Positions 13,545 to 27,010 of a stretch of 64,000 bases of DNA are shown here, piece after piece. The position numbers were made by a program, and so were the translations under genes. Numbering within the stretch: the stretch's first letter is position 1; each line of letters opens with the position of its first letter. A model generated the notes under the pieces. That model ran no database searches. It was not told where the DNA came from and was given only the letters and a program-made list of their open reading frames with translations. The DNA is from Morella rubra (Eukaryota > Streptophyta > Magnoliopsida > Fagales > Myricaceae), in contig CM025855.1 of NCBI GenBank assembly GCA_003952965.2, positions 26,207,613 through 26,271,612 of the forward strand, in the 5' to 3' direction.

Positions 13545-14768
13545 CAGAGAAACACCAGACTAAAACCCTATCCACGACAGATATATATATGTATATATAC
13601 TGATGTCTGTACGGATACGTGCTTGTGCATAAATGCTATTTTGGGACGAACCGAAGTAACAGCTGGGAACGAAAGAGTTCCAAAAGGGTTCGATATGAGG
13701 TCCTGAGCTTGCCTCTGTAAATGCTCTCGATTCTCGAAAGGGCAGAGAGAGAGAGAAACGCGGCCTGACGGGGACGGGTGAATCCCAAGGGGATGCACCT
13801 GGACGTCGATGAGCTGGCTAAGCTGTTGGGGTGACTTGGCCACCCGCTCGCCGTCCGTCAATTTTATGAAGTGGACTTGGCAACTTCGGATTCAAGGGTA
13901 GATATTGGGCCACTCTAAATTCCAACTAGCCATGGACCAAGACTAGTTGGGCTTCTCCACCGTGTCTCTCTCTTCCAAATGGGCTGCTCTTCCACGGTGT
14001 TTATTTCTCTCTACCCCAATTTGTGGACCCATAGCTATTGGACCGGACTAATCTTTTGTTCTCAGTTGCAGAGCGGAATATTCAATATAGTGGCTGCCGG
14101 GACTTGGTAACTCTTCCCCAAATGTTGTCTCCAATTTCATGTTGTACTCGAATTAGATAACTATATAAATTGATGATACCAAAACTGAACGGTCCAAATC
14201 AATTCGGGCCGAACTAGCCGATTATACAAATAAATCAACAATCATGAAAGGCTTATATTACCTCCAAGCCTAAAGGCAAGGAGGCCACGACATGAAGCAC
14301 GTCGATTATAAACCAACTTATAACATGCACAGCCTACAATCCCAACATCCTCATGAAAAGAAAATAACTGCACACGAAAAGACGTGTGAAAGGAACACTC
14401 TACGCAACACGATAGAAACAAGGGATCAAAGTTTCAAAAAAATGGGAAACGTGAAGGAAAGCCTATAAAAGCAGAGTATAGAGAAGAAGAAAAAAAAAAA
14501 GAAGTAAAAATTGACAAGTTGGATAGTAAAATTATTATACAAAGATACTGATTTAACTATCGGATGTGTCATATTTTGGTCCACGAAGTCATCTTTGTTA
14601 TTTTATAGGAGGAAATACACAAAGATCAAAGTGCATTTATTCCGAGTATTATCCATAAATCAACTTATTCGTCATAAATTATGTTTGGTTGGTGATTTGT
14701 TTCGCCCCTTTCTCAAAACTGAAGCAGCTGACAAGCATGCAATCACAACATTATATATAATTAGGAGA
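13545..14768. other. Spacer upstream of the SHMT gene
   Basis: The SHMT promoter region reads toward lower coordinates. A TA-rich stretch (about 13582-13600) lies only 40-55 nt above the start codon, so it is more likely leader than TATA box. A purine-rich GA stretch lies near 13743-13757. No open frame here looks coding. Confidence 0.45.
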
Positions 14769-14776
14769 AGTGTCGA
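14769..14776. repeat. Left target-site duplication of outer hAT element (agtgtcga)
   Basis: This 8-bp sequence, agtgtcga, is identical to 19779-19786. Eight-bp duplications are the hallmark of hAT insertion, and the sequence between the two copies begins and ends with inverted termini. Confidence 0.88.
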
Positions 14777-15390
14777 TAGTGGCGGATGCAAGGGGTGGTG
14801 ACCCTGGGCTGCCGCCACCCATTGCACTACCCAAAAAAAGAAACTACATGTATTTTTTTTTTTCCATTAGTTGGCCTGGGCCCGATCCCCATAGGCCCAA
14901 GCCAACCCTGGTTCTGCAGACTGAAAACCAACTTCGAACAAGCTTCTTTGTGATGAGGTCCTCGAACCTTCGCACCAACCTCTTTGGAGTATAACTATAT
15001 AGCTAGAGCACCGGGTGCTTTCCATTAAAAATTTTCTTTCCTTTGCCACGGAATGTTTTCTCGCATGGATTTCCAGGAACCAAAACAAAATGGCTCATAG
15101 GCTAGTAAATGGGCTGTGGACAATAGCTTCTTTGTTTTAATCCCTTTGACCTATCTCCGGAGACAGATTTTGACTTTGATTGCGAATGAATGTATCTTGG
15201 CTTAGCTTGAAAAAGAAAGAACAGCTCAAAAGAGAGGAAACAACTTGAGACTTGAGAGTGTATTGGTCTCTTTGGCACTACATAAATTAGTCCAAATCTG
15301 TTAGGCTTACGAAAATGACAGGGGAAAAGGCCATATGCCAAATACCTTGTCTTATAATTTTTAGTAGTATCATTTGTAATTAATTTGATT

Positions 15391-15398
15391 GTAATATT
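15391..15398. repeat. Left target-site duplication of inner hAT element (gtaatatt)
   Basis: The 8-bp sequence gtaatatt is repeated exactly at 19062-19069, immediately outside the inverted termini TAGGGCTG... and ...CAACCCTA. Confidence 0.92.
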
Positions 15399-16424
15399 TA
15401 GGGCTGTCCAATGGCCGGTCCGGTCCGGTTCGATCCGGCCAACCCGGTAAGGATTTAAAGTATACATACCGGACCGGACCGGACCGGTCAGTCTAATAGT
15501 CCGGTCCAGTCCGGTCACCCGGTTTCACTGGTCCGGATTAGCCGGTTTGGGCCATGACATTTTGGGCCTTTTTGGTTTGGGCCTCTTAGCATTTTTACTT
15601 TTTTAGACCTTTTTTGGGGTTTTATTTTGGACTTTTTGGGACCATTTTTTGGTTTCTTTACATCAATTTTTTGGCCTATTTTTACATGAAATATTTAGCT
15701 ACATTTCAACCAAATTTTGTAAAAGTTGTTACATTTGATTTGAAGAAAATACTAAACTTTAATTAAAGAGTTCTAAATCCTAGTTTTTTTAAGATAATAA
15801 ATCATACATTTAAAATCAACAAAACAAATAGACATTACAATATAAAGGAAGTCTAAAATAAAAATATCAAATAGAATTACAAGTAAAACTAATTAATAAT
15901 TACTAACTACACTACTCTATTACAAGCCATAACAAACAACAAAATAATCAAATCAACAAACTAAAAGTATAATTAATAATACATGTCATTAAAATATCCA
16001 TTAATGTGTCCACTGTCCGGTTGTCTCCCAAAAGCTTAAAAGGAAAAAAAATTACAAAATAATAAATGAAAATAAAAATGAAAAAAAAGTGTGAAAAATT
16101 ATTCCTAATAATTTATGACAAAAACTTCAAAAATAAATAACTAGAACTTACAAAATTAAAAAAATTAACCAACATAGAAACAATATAATATAACCATTAA
16201 CCTCAAGTCCAGTGACAAAATTTAACTTAATTGAGAACAAAAACTAAATAGATAAAGAACACAACACACTTGAAAAAAATAAATATCAACACACAACCAA
16301 TAAATACCCACCACTATAAATATCCATAGTAAAAACACTAAAAAACCAAAATATACCAAAAAAAATCCAAAAAATAACCAAATAAAACCAAAATAAACCA
16401 AAAACGTGTCGCTTGAAATCATAG

Positions 16425-18017
16425 TTATATCATCAAACAAAGCCTCCAAAATTTTTGTAGATATATCAATCTATATTTTCCAACCAATACTCTACTTTTG
16501 CCTCTAGGATCAAGCACACTTGCAACGAATATCATCATGTTCAATTTCTCCACATTGCCCCAATACTTATCATACTTGGTCTTCATCTCTATTGCCATGT
16601 TGCGAACTACTACGTTGTCATTCTTAGACATTCTAATCAAATGTGACTGAATTTGACAAAGCTCAGGGAAGAATATGTTTGATGTCACATACAATGACCC
16701 AGAAAGTTTGACAGTAGCATCAAAGAAGACCTTCAAAAACATAACAAAGATTCTTATCTTCTCCCAATCCTCCCTCGTGGAAGGTCCAACCATCCCGCAC
16801 ACATTGCACGAACAAAGGAAGAATTATCAGTCTCTAATCTTAGAAAAGCTGCTTGAAACTTTTTTGCGCTCTCCAACATGAGATATGTTGAATTCCATCT
16901 AGTTTGCACATCAAGAGAAACCAATTTCTTTGTACAAATCTTCATATAATCAGCACAAACTTAAATTTCTCCAACCTTGATGGAGAGGATCTCACATACC
17001 TCACTGCGTTTCGGACTTTCACAATAGACTCATCACAATCCTTTAACCCCTCACAAACAACAAGGTTAAGAATGTGCGCACAACATCTCATATGAAGATA
17101 CATGCCCCCTAATAAATTATCCTTCAAAAACCTTCTCAAAAAACGAGTAGCACCATCATTAGAAGAAGCATTGTCAACTGTAACAGAAAAGATTCGATCA
17201 ATACCCTAATCTAGTAAGCAAGCTTCCACATACTTCCCAATTGTTTCCCCCTTATGATTAGGAACTTGACAAAAGTTTATAATCCTTTTGCGCAACTTCC
17301 AATCATTATCAACAAAGTGCGCTGTGAGAGTCATATAATTTAAGTTCTGCACTGAGGTCCATGTGTCGGTAGTCAAACTAACTCTGCATGCACATGAATT
17401 AAAAAGTCCTTTCAACTTCTCCTTCTCATCTTCATAAATCTTTAGAACATCTCTTTGCACGGTTTGGCGAGAAGGCATTTGGAAACTAGGTACAATGACT
17501 TAATAAAGGCCTTAAAACCTTGACCGTCCACTACCCTAAATGGCATCTCATCAATTATACACATCTCTGCAAGCTTTTGCCTTGAAACCGCTGCATTATA
17601 CTTATGGACTATCAAACTAGGCCCAACATTTTCACTCTTTCCTTCAGTGGCTGCATTACCAGTCAACTGTGTTTCATATTTATCCATTGGACCTTTTATT
17701 GTATTCATAGGATTTTTCTCACACTTCAAGACATGATTCTTAAGGGTCGAGGTACCAATTCTATTACTGTCACAAAGATACTCTTTCTTACAGTAATTAC
17801 AATAACACATGGGGTAATTGGGATCACAATCTGTCTTCTTTGTCATGTGATCCCATATCATAGATGCTTTACGTTTGGGAGGCCGACTTTGGTTGGAACG
17901 AGTAGGAGTAGGAGTAGGACTAAGGACATCTTGGCCAGACTCTAAATCAATTATAGGAGACATGGTATTAGACGGTGCTCCCTGACCCTCTATGGTTGGT
18001 TCAGATTGATTATCCAT
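16425..18017 (-). pseudogene. Decayed hAT (RICESLEEPER-like) transposase
   Basis: The minus-strand frame starts at 18017 with MDNQSEP. A BED zinc finger follows (WDHMTKK, CYCNYCKKEYLCDS, STLKNHVLKCEKNP). Then, in other frames or beyond stops, come the hAT catalytic-core landmarks: SLTTDTWTSVQN and LTAHFVDNDWKL (17478-17206), MRCCAHILNLVV (17139-16942), DVQTRWNSTYLML (16945-16754), and DWEKIRIFVMFL, FFPELCQI, VASVLDPRGK (16802-16425). I see a one-base frameshift near 17488, an in-frame TAG at 17206-17208 where Trp is expected (LLD-stop-GIDR), a frameshift near 16955 and another near 16800. The C-terminal hATC dimerisation domain is not visible downstream. I conclude it is non-functional; I have not reconstructed it. 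Confidence 0.88.
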
Positions 18018-18159
18018 CTAGCAAAGGTGAACAAACAATACATCAAAATATATAATCCAATGTCACAATATATACTAAATTACTAATACCTAAATGTGAT
18101 ATACTAAACAAGCAAATATCAACACAATTTCAAAAGCAAATATTCAATCAATTATCAAT

Positions 18160-18243
18160 AATCCAATCAAGCCCATTCTCCACAGTTTCACAAATACCAA
18201 ATCCTTCAATGATCCAATCAAGCCCATCCTCCACAGTTTCACA
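18160..18243. repeat. Short direct repeat inside inner hAT
   Basis: Two near-identical copies of about 34 bp sharing atccaatcaagccca and ctccacagtttcacaa begin near 18160 and 18210. They lie in the 5' non-coding part of the transposase unit. Confidence 0.8.
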
Positions 18244-18550
18244 ACCTAACCTATACTCTAAAATATTAAATTAACTAATTAACTATAATAAATAATTAAC
18301 AAAATAAGTGAACAAATTTTTACCTCAATACAATGCACTGACCTCAAACACAACTTCAAAACTCACAATCTCGTAACCTGCAGAAAAAAAATTAACACTG
18401 TTATCCAATATATATAACACATTAACACTATACTGACAAGTGACAACAATATAAACGTAGCATATGAAGGAAAAAAAACTAAATAGATATTGAACTTAGT
18501 CAACTTACTGATGTTAAAAAAATAAATAAATAACATACAGACGCTGTAAG

Positions 18551-18790
18551 GTGGTGGAGGGAGGGAGAGGCCGCACGCTGGAGCCTGGAGGTAGAGGGGG
18601 GAGGGAGGCCGTGAGGTGGAGGGGGAGGAGGAGGGAGGGAGCTGGAGGGGAGGGAGAGGGAGAAGGGGAGGCCGGAAGAGGGAGGGAGACGCGAGGGAGA
18701 AGGGGGCCGGAAGAGGGAGGTGGGGGGAAATTAGGTTTTCTGAAAATAGCAAAGGGTGCGGGAGAGAGAAGGGTCGGGGGGTTGTGCAAT
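18551..18790 (+). repeat. Purine-rich G/A tract with multiple GGG/GGAGG runs
   Basis: Over roughly 240 bp the plus strand is mostly G and A (e.g. ggagggagggagctggag), with repeated GGAGG and GGG blocks. It is followed by a T run and a G run of about 14 near 18824-18838. The open frames across it on both strands are low-complexity artefacts of this composition. Such DNA can form triplex or G-quadruplex structures; that is inference. Confidence 0.7.
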
Positions 18791-19061
18791 TCAATTTTTT
18801 TTTTTTACTCTAAACGCGCGTTTTGGGGGGGGGGGGGATCAGCGCACGTTTAAAAAAAAAAAAAAAACCTGTAAGGACCGGTTTGGAGTGATATACTCCG
18901 GTCCAGCTCTGATTTTCCATATAAATAACCCGGAACCTGACCGGAGTAAACCGGTTTACCGGACCGGTAAACCCGGTATCAGAAAAGGGACCGGTTTTGG
19001 AAAAAATAGGTCCGGTTTCGGTCCGGGTTGGCCGGTCCGGCCAGTTACTTGGCCAACCCTA

Positions 19062-19069
19062 GTAATATT
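19062..19069. repeat. Right target-site duplication of inner hAT element (gtaatatt)
   Basis: Exact match to 15391-15398, directly following the right terminus of the inner element. Confidence 0.92.
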
Positions 19070-19333
19070 AATTGAACGCAATATAATTAGATTGGAATTT
19101 GGATTTGAATTAATTAGATTGGAATTTAGATTTTTGAGTTATGATCCATTGTGAATATGTGAATATCTAAATTTAATATTTTTGAATCAAAATGTTTTAT
19201 GTTTCGGTTTGGCACTATAGTTCTGTTTATGTTTCGGTTGTACTTTTACATTTATTCTTCGGGTTCCTCTTTTAGAGCTTCACATGTTGCCAAGTGATTG
19301 ATTGTCTTCACTTTGTTTTATTTTGTTTAGATA

Positions 19334-19638
19334 ATGGATAAGTTTGTGATAAGAAAGCCACGCAGCACAGAGTCTTCTAATACTCCTAACGTGGCTACTA
19401 ATTTGAAATGGATATTAGTTCAAAAATACCTCGCATTATGTTTAGTCCGGATGATATTAGTTCAAAAAAACCTTGCATTATGAGAGATGACTGGATGAAT
19501 GATTATATGGTAGTGTACATCGAGCAAGAAGTTTTTAAAACTATTGAGAATGAAGTCATTTTGCAATATTTTCAGAAAATGCAAAAAAGTATGATGCAAT
19601 TGTCACATAGCAGTCACAGTACGGTACATATATTCTAA
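19334..19638 (+). pseudogene. hAT transposase remnant: start codon region joined to C-terminal motif
   Basis: ATG at 19334 begins MDKFVIRKPRSTESSNTPN, like the start of TTF-zinc-finger (ZMYM1-like) hAT proteins, just after a splice-acceptor-like gtttag. A different frame then reads DDWMNDYMVVYIEQEVFKTI and NEVILQYFQKMQKS, resembling the conserved C-terminal end of that family. Everything between has been lost, with short local duplication (atgatattagttcaaaaa repeated). This supports the outer element being an internal-deletion derivative. Confidence 0.7.
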
Positions 19639-19778
19639 TTTTTTTTAATGTTTTTAGTCTTTAATTTTCGATATTATAACTCTAAGACAATTTTTTGCAT
19701 TACGAAGGAAAAAAAATTTCTTATCATTTCGCCTTTAAAGTTCGACCTCCTTGAATTTTGATCCTACCTTCGCCACTG

Positions 19779-19786
19779 AGTGTCGA
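19779..19786. repeat. Right target-site duplication of outer hAT element (agtgtcga)
   Basis: Exact match to 14769-14776, directly following the ...cgccactg terminus. Confidence 0.88.
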
Positions 19787-20840
19787 GCTGCGGAAGAAGC
19801 CTTGATGTTTTAAGCTTGTTGCAGCTTTTCAAACTTTCATGTGATCGGAGATGGTAGAAGTTTATGAACACCAAGAGCTGGTCTATATATCCTTCTTCGG
19901 AGAGATTAAGGTCGGAAGGAACAAATAATACAAACAAAAGAGAAGGTACACTTGCTGTTAAAACTCTCACCATTCAGCTGATCAAGATCGATTTCATACA
20001 GATCGGAACGAAAGGTATCAACGTTGTCGGCCATGGGACACTATTTTATCAAGAAAGAAAAAATAAAATTCATTAATTTTATTTTTAAAAAAAAAGCTTA
20101 TTTTTATATAGCTGACAGTGAATGCAATACGAAGTCGTGGTTGTAGTAAGCACCGTACAGACCAAGACTCTACGTACCCTACAATTAATCCGACTTCGAC
20201 AGAACATTGGTGGGCATAATGCCCGCTCATCTTGATCAACTTTATCTATATGCATGTCTGTCTTTTTGTGTTTTTTGTTTTTAATCTGCGGAAACAATGA
20301 AAAGGATATATTGGAAGGAGAAAATAATAAAAAACAAAAGAGAAGGCAAAGATACAGAAATTACGATTTTCGTCATTTAACTAAGAATTAAAGGGTGGAT
20401 ATACAAACGAATGATTTTTGTTTCTGTCCACCAACTCTTGATCATCATACAAATATTAACAATCAAAACAAAACAAAACTGACCTCATAACACGGAAACA
20501 TATACTATGGATCGATCACAAGATCATAAATATATTTATGTGATTTATTTTCTTTTTCTTTTCTTTTTTGTCCCTTTCTCGTCATTTCATTCACTTCTAC
20601 GCCCCGCTACCGAACAATCAAGTAAAACATCATTTCCAAGTTACTGGACAGTGTCATCCACCATGGATGTACACAAGATCTTTTCTTCGACGCAAAGTCA
20701 CTGTTGTAGTATCTCACGTCCAAGACACCTTCAATTTCTTCATTTACCAAAGCGCCCACTGCCCACACCATGCACATCCCTGGCAATCTGAAAACCCACA
20801 AAAACTGGAGCTAATAGCGAGGGCAAACTTGTCACGTAGC
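19787..20840. other. Spacer between hAT nest and the unknown minus-strand gene
   Basis: AT-rich, with no supported coding region. The upper part (about 20500-20840) is the presumed 3' UTR of the downstream minus-strand gene. Confidence 0.5.
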
Positions 20841-21695
20841 TCAGATTTGTGGAACGGAAAACGACGCCTTTGCGGGCACGCTACCGTGGTCCTTGCAGCT
20901 CAATGCTCTGAGCAACCTCCAAGACCCCTTGTCGGAGTTGTGGTTCACAGGAAACAGTGTCGACGGAGGATTCTGCCTAACCTGTCGGTTCTTTATGTCA
21001 CTAAGTTCCATTTTAGGCGGAAACTTCATCTTCCCAAACATCAACGAATACCATCGAGGCTTTGCCGCCTTTTTAAGAGCCATATCGGACTTTCCCTGCA
21101 TGCTTTTTACCGACGAACTTCGCTCCATTTCCGGTGCAGATGAGGCCATCGAGTGTGACCGTCGGTGCAGTTCTCTACAATCCAAAGAACGGCTCCCCCT
21201 CATGAGAGTGTCATCGCTACTGTTTGATCGAGTAATGGGGCTCTGTAGCTTGTATAACGACCATGATCTTCTTTGGCTTTCTTTGCTAGCTGGTGCTTTG
21301 GGAGTTTTGCCGGCGGGAGGAAAATGTTCTTTAAAGGGCATGAGTTTCCCGCCAAAGATGATGTCGTTTGCCGGACAAATCTCGAAGCTGAAATCACTGG
21401 AGAACTCAAAGAGCTCGGGGGACTCGGGGCGTGAGCGTGGACTGTTGTTGCACAAGTCTGTCGACGCATTGTTGTTGTCGTAATTGTCGTCGTCCTGGTT
21501 GAGTGGAAGGTCGGAAAGAGAGAGTGCCTCTTCCTCTTCCTCTTCTTCTTCCTCTTCTTTTTCATCTTCTGGGTTTTGAAATTGAGGATTCTTAGGGTGA
21601 TCGCCCATATTTTGCAGGAGCGGGAGCGTTTTATGGAAGCGAAGGAGACTATTATCGGAGAACCCTCTTGATTGTGATGAGATCGAACCGAACAA
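20841..21695 (-). CDS. Unrecognised plant protein, Ser-rich with acidic run (DUF1645/MAKR-like in style)
   Basis: A single-exon frame of 284 codons on the minus strand. Two candidate starts exist: ATG at 21695 (MFGSISSQSRG) and ATG at 21608 (MGDHPKNPQ). The second begins the plant-regulator-like part and may be the true start. It has an acidic run (EKEEEEEEEEEEA), an Asp/Asn-rich patch, an ELFEFSSDFSFEICPANDI block followed by IIFGGKLMPFK, Ser/Arg-rich segments (RRSWSLYKL, RSRSLDC-like), and a basic C-terminal part (KPRWYSLMFGKMKFPPKMEL). The FEF...ADD-IIF-G-K-LP order recalls DUF1645 proteins and membrane-associated kinase regulators, but I do not recognise a definite family. Function unknown. 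The sustained open frame and coherent protein composition support it being real. Confidence 0.68.
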   Translation of the reverse strand: MFGSISSQSRGFSDNSLLRFHKTLPLLQNMGDHPKNPQFQNPEDEKEEEEEEEEEEALSLSDLPLNQDDDNYDNNNASTDLCNNSPRSRPESPELFEFSSDFSFEICPANDIIFGGKLMPFKEHFPPAGKTPKAPASKESQRRSWSLYKLQSPITRSNSSDDTLMRGSRSLDCRELHRRSHSMASSAPEMERSSSVKSMQGKSDMALKKAAKPRWYSLMFGKMKFPPKMELSDIKNRQVRQNPPSTLFPVNHNSDKGSWRLLRALSCKDHGSVPAKASFSVPQI

Positions 21696-22945
21696 GCAAA
21701 TAAACCTAAGAGAGGTAGAGGCTTAGAGCTGAGAAAACACACTAAATTGTCTTTTCATTAGAAGTTTTGAAGTCCACAAAAAAGGTGATGTTTTCGGGTT
21801 TCGCAGTTTGTCCCTTGGTTTTTTTTCTCCCCTTGTGGACGACTTCTAAAAGAGAGAGAGATAGGGAAGACGACAGAGGGAGGCATCTAGAAACAAAAAC
21901 AAAAAGGAGCAGGATCTTCATTCTCCGATTAAAGACGGGAACAAAGAGAGAGAAATAATAATAATAATAAACGGTACAAAGAGTACACACACAGAGACCT
22001 GGCAAATTGAATGTGATTTTCCAATGTAAGAACTTTCTGCTCTTGTTTCTCCATCTAAGCTAGAATTGATGGTTAAGAAATGCCTTGGACTGTGAGCCGG
22101 CCACATTTCTCCTTATTGTCACAAGACAAGGTGGAAACGAGAGCTTATGTCCCAATGAACGAAAACAAGTTGGTCTCCAAGTGGCAAGCCAATAAACTGA
22201 AATGGTATTTTGGTTTGAACCCGAGGGGTGAACCTCTGGCCCTTCAATGCAGTCACTCTAATGAACTCAATTAGAAGAAAAATTGCAAATGGAGCAAAGC
22301 AAGGCTCACCTTTGATTATGCAATTTTAGGAGCGTCGTCGGCTGTCATTGGGCTGAATTTAGGATAGTGACGGATCATCGACCAGGTGCGCACGCAAAAG
22401 TCACTCCAATAACTTGGTTTAGTCAAAAGATACGACTGTTCTTTGACAGTTCAGTAAATACGACTGAAAACACTGCCTATAATATATCATTTGGCTGTAG
22501 GCCACCCAAGAGGTGAATGGTGCGCAGAAAATTGGAAAATCATGTACGACTTTAGAGTAATACGGACACATTATGATTAATGCAGGCAGGTCTTGAGAAA
22601 AGGACACCAATCAGTGAGCTAAAATTTCCAGAACACTACTGTGCTGTGCTTTTGCTTTTGTTTTCCTGTTTCTCTTCCAATCAGTTAAACGCATTCTAAT
22701 TTTCCAACACTGCAGGATCACACAGAATCAATCTCCGCTCTGTTAGTGTTGATGTGACTTTGAAAACAATTAATGGCTGCAAACAAGACAATATCACACA
22801 GAATAATACACCCAAAGAAGGTGGTTCGTTTCTGGATTCACTTCACTATCAACAAAATCAAGCCCGATTACAACGAATCCCTAATTGGATTCACCCAAAC
22901 ATGTCCCTAATCTGCAGTCATCTAATCATAGTAACCCTAACCTCC
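21696..22945. other. Spacer between unknown gene and histone H4
   Basis: Upstream region of the 20841-21695 gene, including a pyrimidine-rich (on the minus strand) leader with (GA)n-like and (AAT)n-like patches near 21850-21970, followed by unremarkable DNA. The last 150-200 bases are the presumed 3' UTR of histone H4. No other coding region is supported. Confidence 0.5.
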
Positions 22946-26110
<3,165 letters not shown>

Positions 26111-26122
26111 GATATTAGAGTT

Positions 26123-26393
26123 TTATTGATATTTGTGTATAAATTATTAAGTAGTATTAATATTTATAAAAAAAATAATATTAAATTGTATTGATATTTG
26201 TGTAGAAATTATTAAACAGTATTAATATTTATAAAAAATAATATTAAATTGTATTGATATTTGTGTAAAAATTATTAAGCAGTCTTAATATTTATAAAAA
26301 AAATATTAAATTGTATTAATCTTTGTGTAGAAATTATTAAATAGTATTAATATTTATAAAAAAAATGATATTAATATTTGTGTAGAAATAATA
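26123..26393. repeat. AT-rich tandem repeat, about 62-66 bp unit, about 4 copies
   Basis: Successive copies of a unit containing ttgatatttgtgta, aaattattaa, agtattaatatttataaa and aatattaaattgta, diverging slightly (cagtatt, cagtctt, tagtatt). The last copy is partial. Confidence 0.88.
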
Positions 26394-26459
26394 TTGAGAC
26401 TGTAATTTAAGTATTTTTTATTCAAATTTAAAACATTTTCAAAATTGTTGGATGACTTT

Positions 26460-27010
26460 TCCAGAGCGCCCCGATAAAAGACGGTTATACTTCGCTGTAA
26501 CGTTACCACACGTCCTTTAGCGTACGTTAGACACGTCATGCAAAGGATGTCTCTTTTCAACCCGGACACGTAAGGAACTTCGACCACAATCGCTGCACCG
26601 ACGAGAAACCAAGCTACTCGCTCTGTCTAACACTCGCTTGTCAATCAATCCACTTGCGCGGCGAATAAAAGCGATGTGCTGGAAGTCACTTTTGGCTTTT
26701 GAACACTCGTCAATAACCCAGTTGGCGGAGCAGCCGAGCTAGTGTGGTTCTCGAAGCAGGTGAATCGGGCTCTAAACGTCAAACCGGAAACACCTCGAGG
26801 AGCGTGCGGTATTTGCCACGTGTCCGGTACAGGAAGACGCGGTCTGATAAAAACTGATGTGGCAGGTGGGGTTCGGTGGCAGCCATCGTTGAAAAAGTGG
26901 GCTATAGTACAACCAGGACCGCGACAGAGAGGGACCGCGCGGTGGCAAACAAGGCCAGACATTGAAGAAAATGTGCGACGGTGAGGATGGCCTCACCTAC
27001 CACCACCGCG
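26460..27010. promoter_or_regulatory. GC-rich island with several ACGT (bZIP/bHLH-type) cores
   Basis: About 550 bp of CpG-containing, GC-rich DNA is set in AT-rich flanks. It contains cacgtcc (about 26509), tacgtt, cacgtcat (about 26532), cacgtaa (about 26567), and a perfect G-box in gccacgtgtc (CACGTG at 26817-26822). Open frames on both strands here look like composition artefacts. It lies about 0.6-1.1 kb upstream of the TCP11-like gene, so a distal promoter or CpG-rich regulatory island is plausible. Function is inferred only. Confidence 0.4.

Larger units (their letters stand above)
15399..19061 (-). mobile_element. RICESLEEPER/DAYSLEEPER-type hAT transposon, 3663 bp, nested
   Basis: The ends are imperfect terminal inverted repeats: left TAGGGCTGTCCAATGGCCGG, right in reverse complement TAGGGTTGGCCAAGTAACTGG. 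Subterminal zones on both sides are dense in CCGGTCCGG-type repeats (15412-15550 and 18880-19050), the usual arrangement of hAT transposase-binding sites. Perfect 8-bp target duplications (gtaatatt) flank it. Inside, the minus strand carries a decayed BED-finger/hAT transposase (about 18017-16425). The region 15550-16425 is AT-rich with no recognisable coding sequence, and a purine-only tract occupies 18551-18790. The insertion lies in older hAT debris, so it is the younger of the two. Confidence 0.93.
14777..19778. mobile_element. Outer hAT transposon, internally deleted, split by a second hAT
   Basis: The left end begins tagtggcggatgcaagg; the right end is ...ccttcgccactg, which reads cagtggcgaagg in reverse complement. 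This is the CAGTGGCGGA-type terminus common in plant hAT elements. Perfect 8-bp duplications flank it (14769-14776, 19779-19786). Removing the nested insertion (15399-19061 plus one duplication copy) leaves about 1.33 kb, far too short for a full hAT. Remnant coding sequence near the right end (from ATG 19334) preserves the start of a transposase frame and a C-terminal dimerisation-type motif, so this is a deletion derivative, probably dead or dependent on a transposase in trans. Orientation follows the remnant frame on the plus strand. Confidence 0.85.

Noticed and set aside
18363-18853. Pro/Ser-rich and Gly/Arg-rich frames across the purine tract
   Set aside because: Low-complexity translation of a G/A repeat inside a transposon, open in several frames at once.
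20893-21483. 196-aa plus-strand frame opposite the unknown minus-strand gene
   Set aside because: The minus-strand frame is longer and has coherent, plant-regulator-like composition. The plus frame has no recognisable feature.
26645-26984. Open frames on both strands (105 aa minus, 80 aa plus) in the GC-rich island
   Set aside because: Overlapping frames on both strands arise from GC-rich, stop-poor DNA. No family motif, splice partner or sensible composition.
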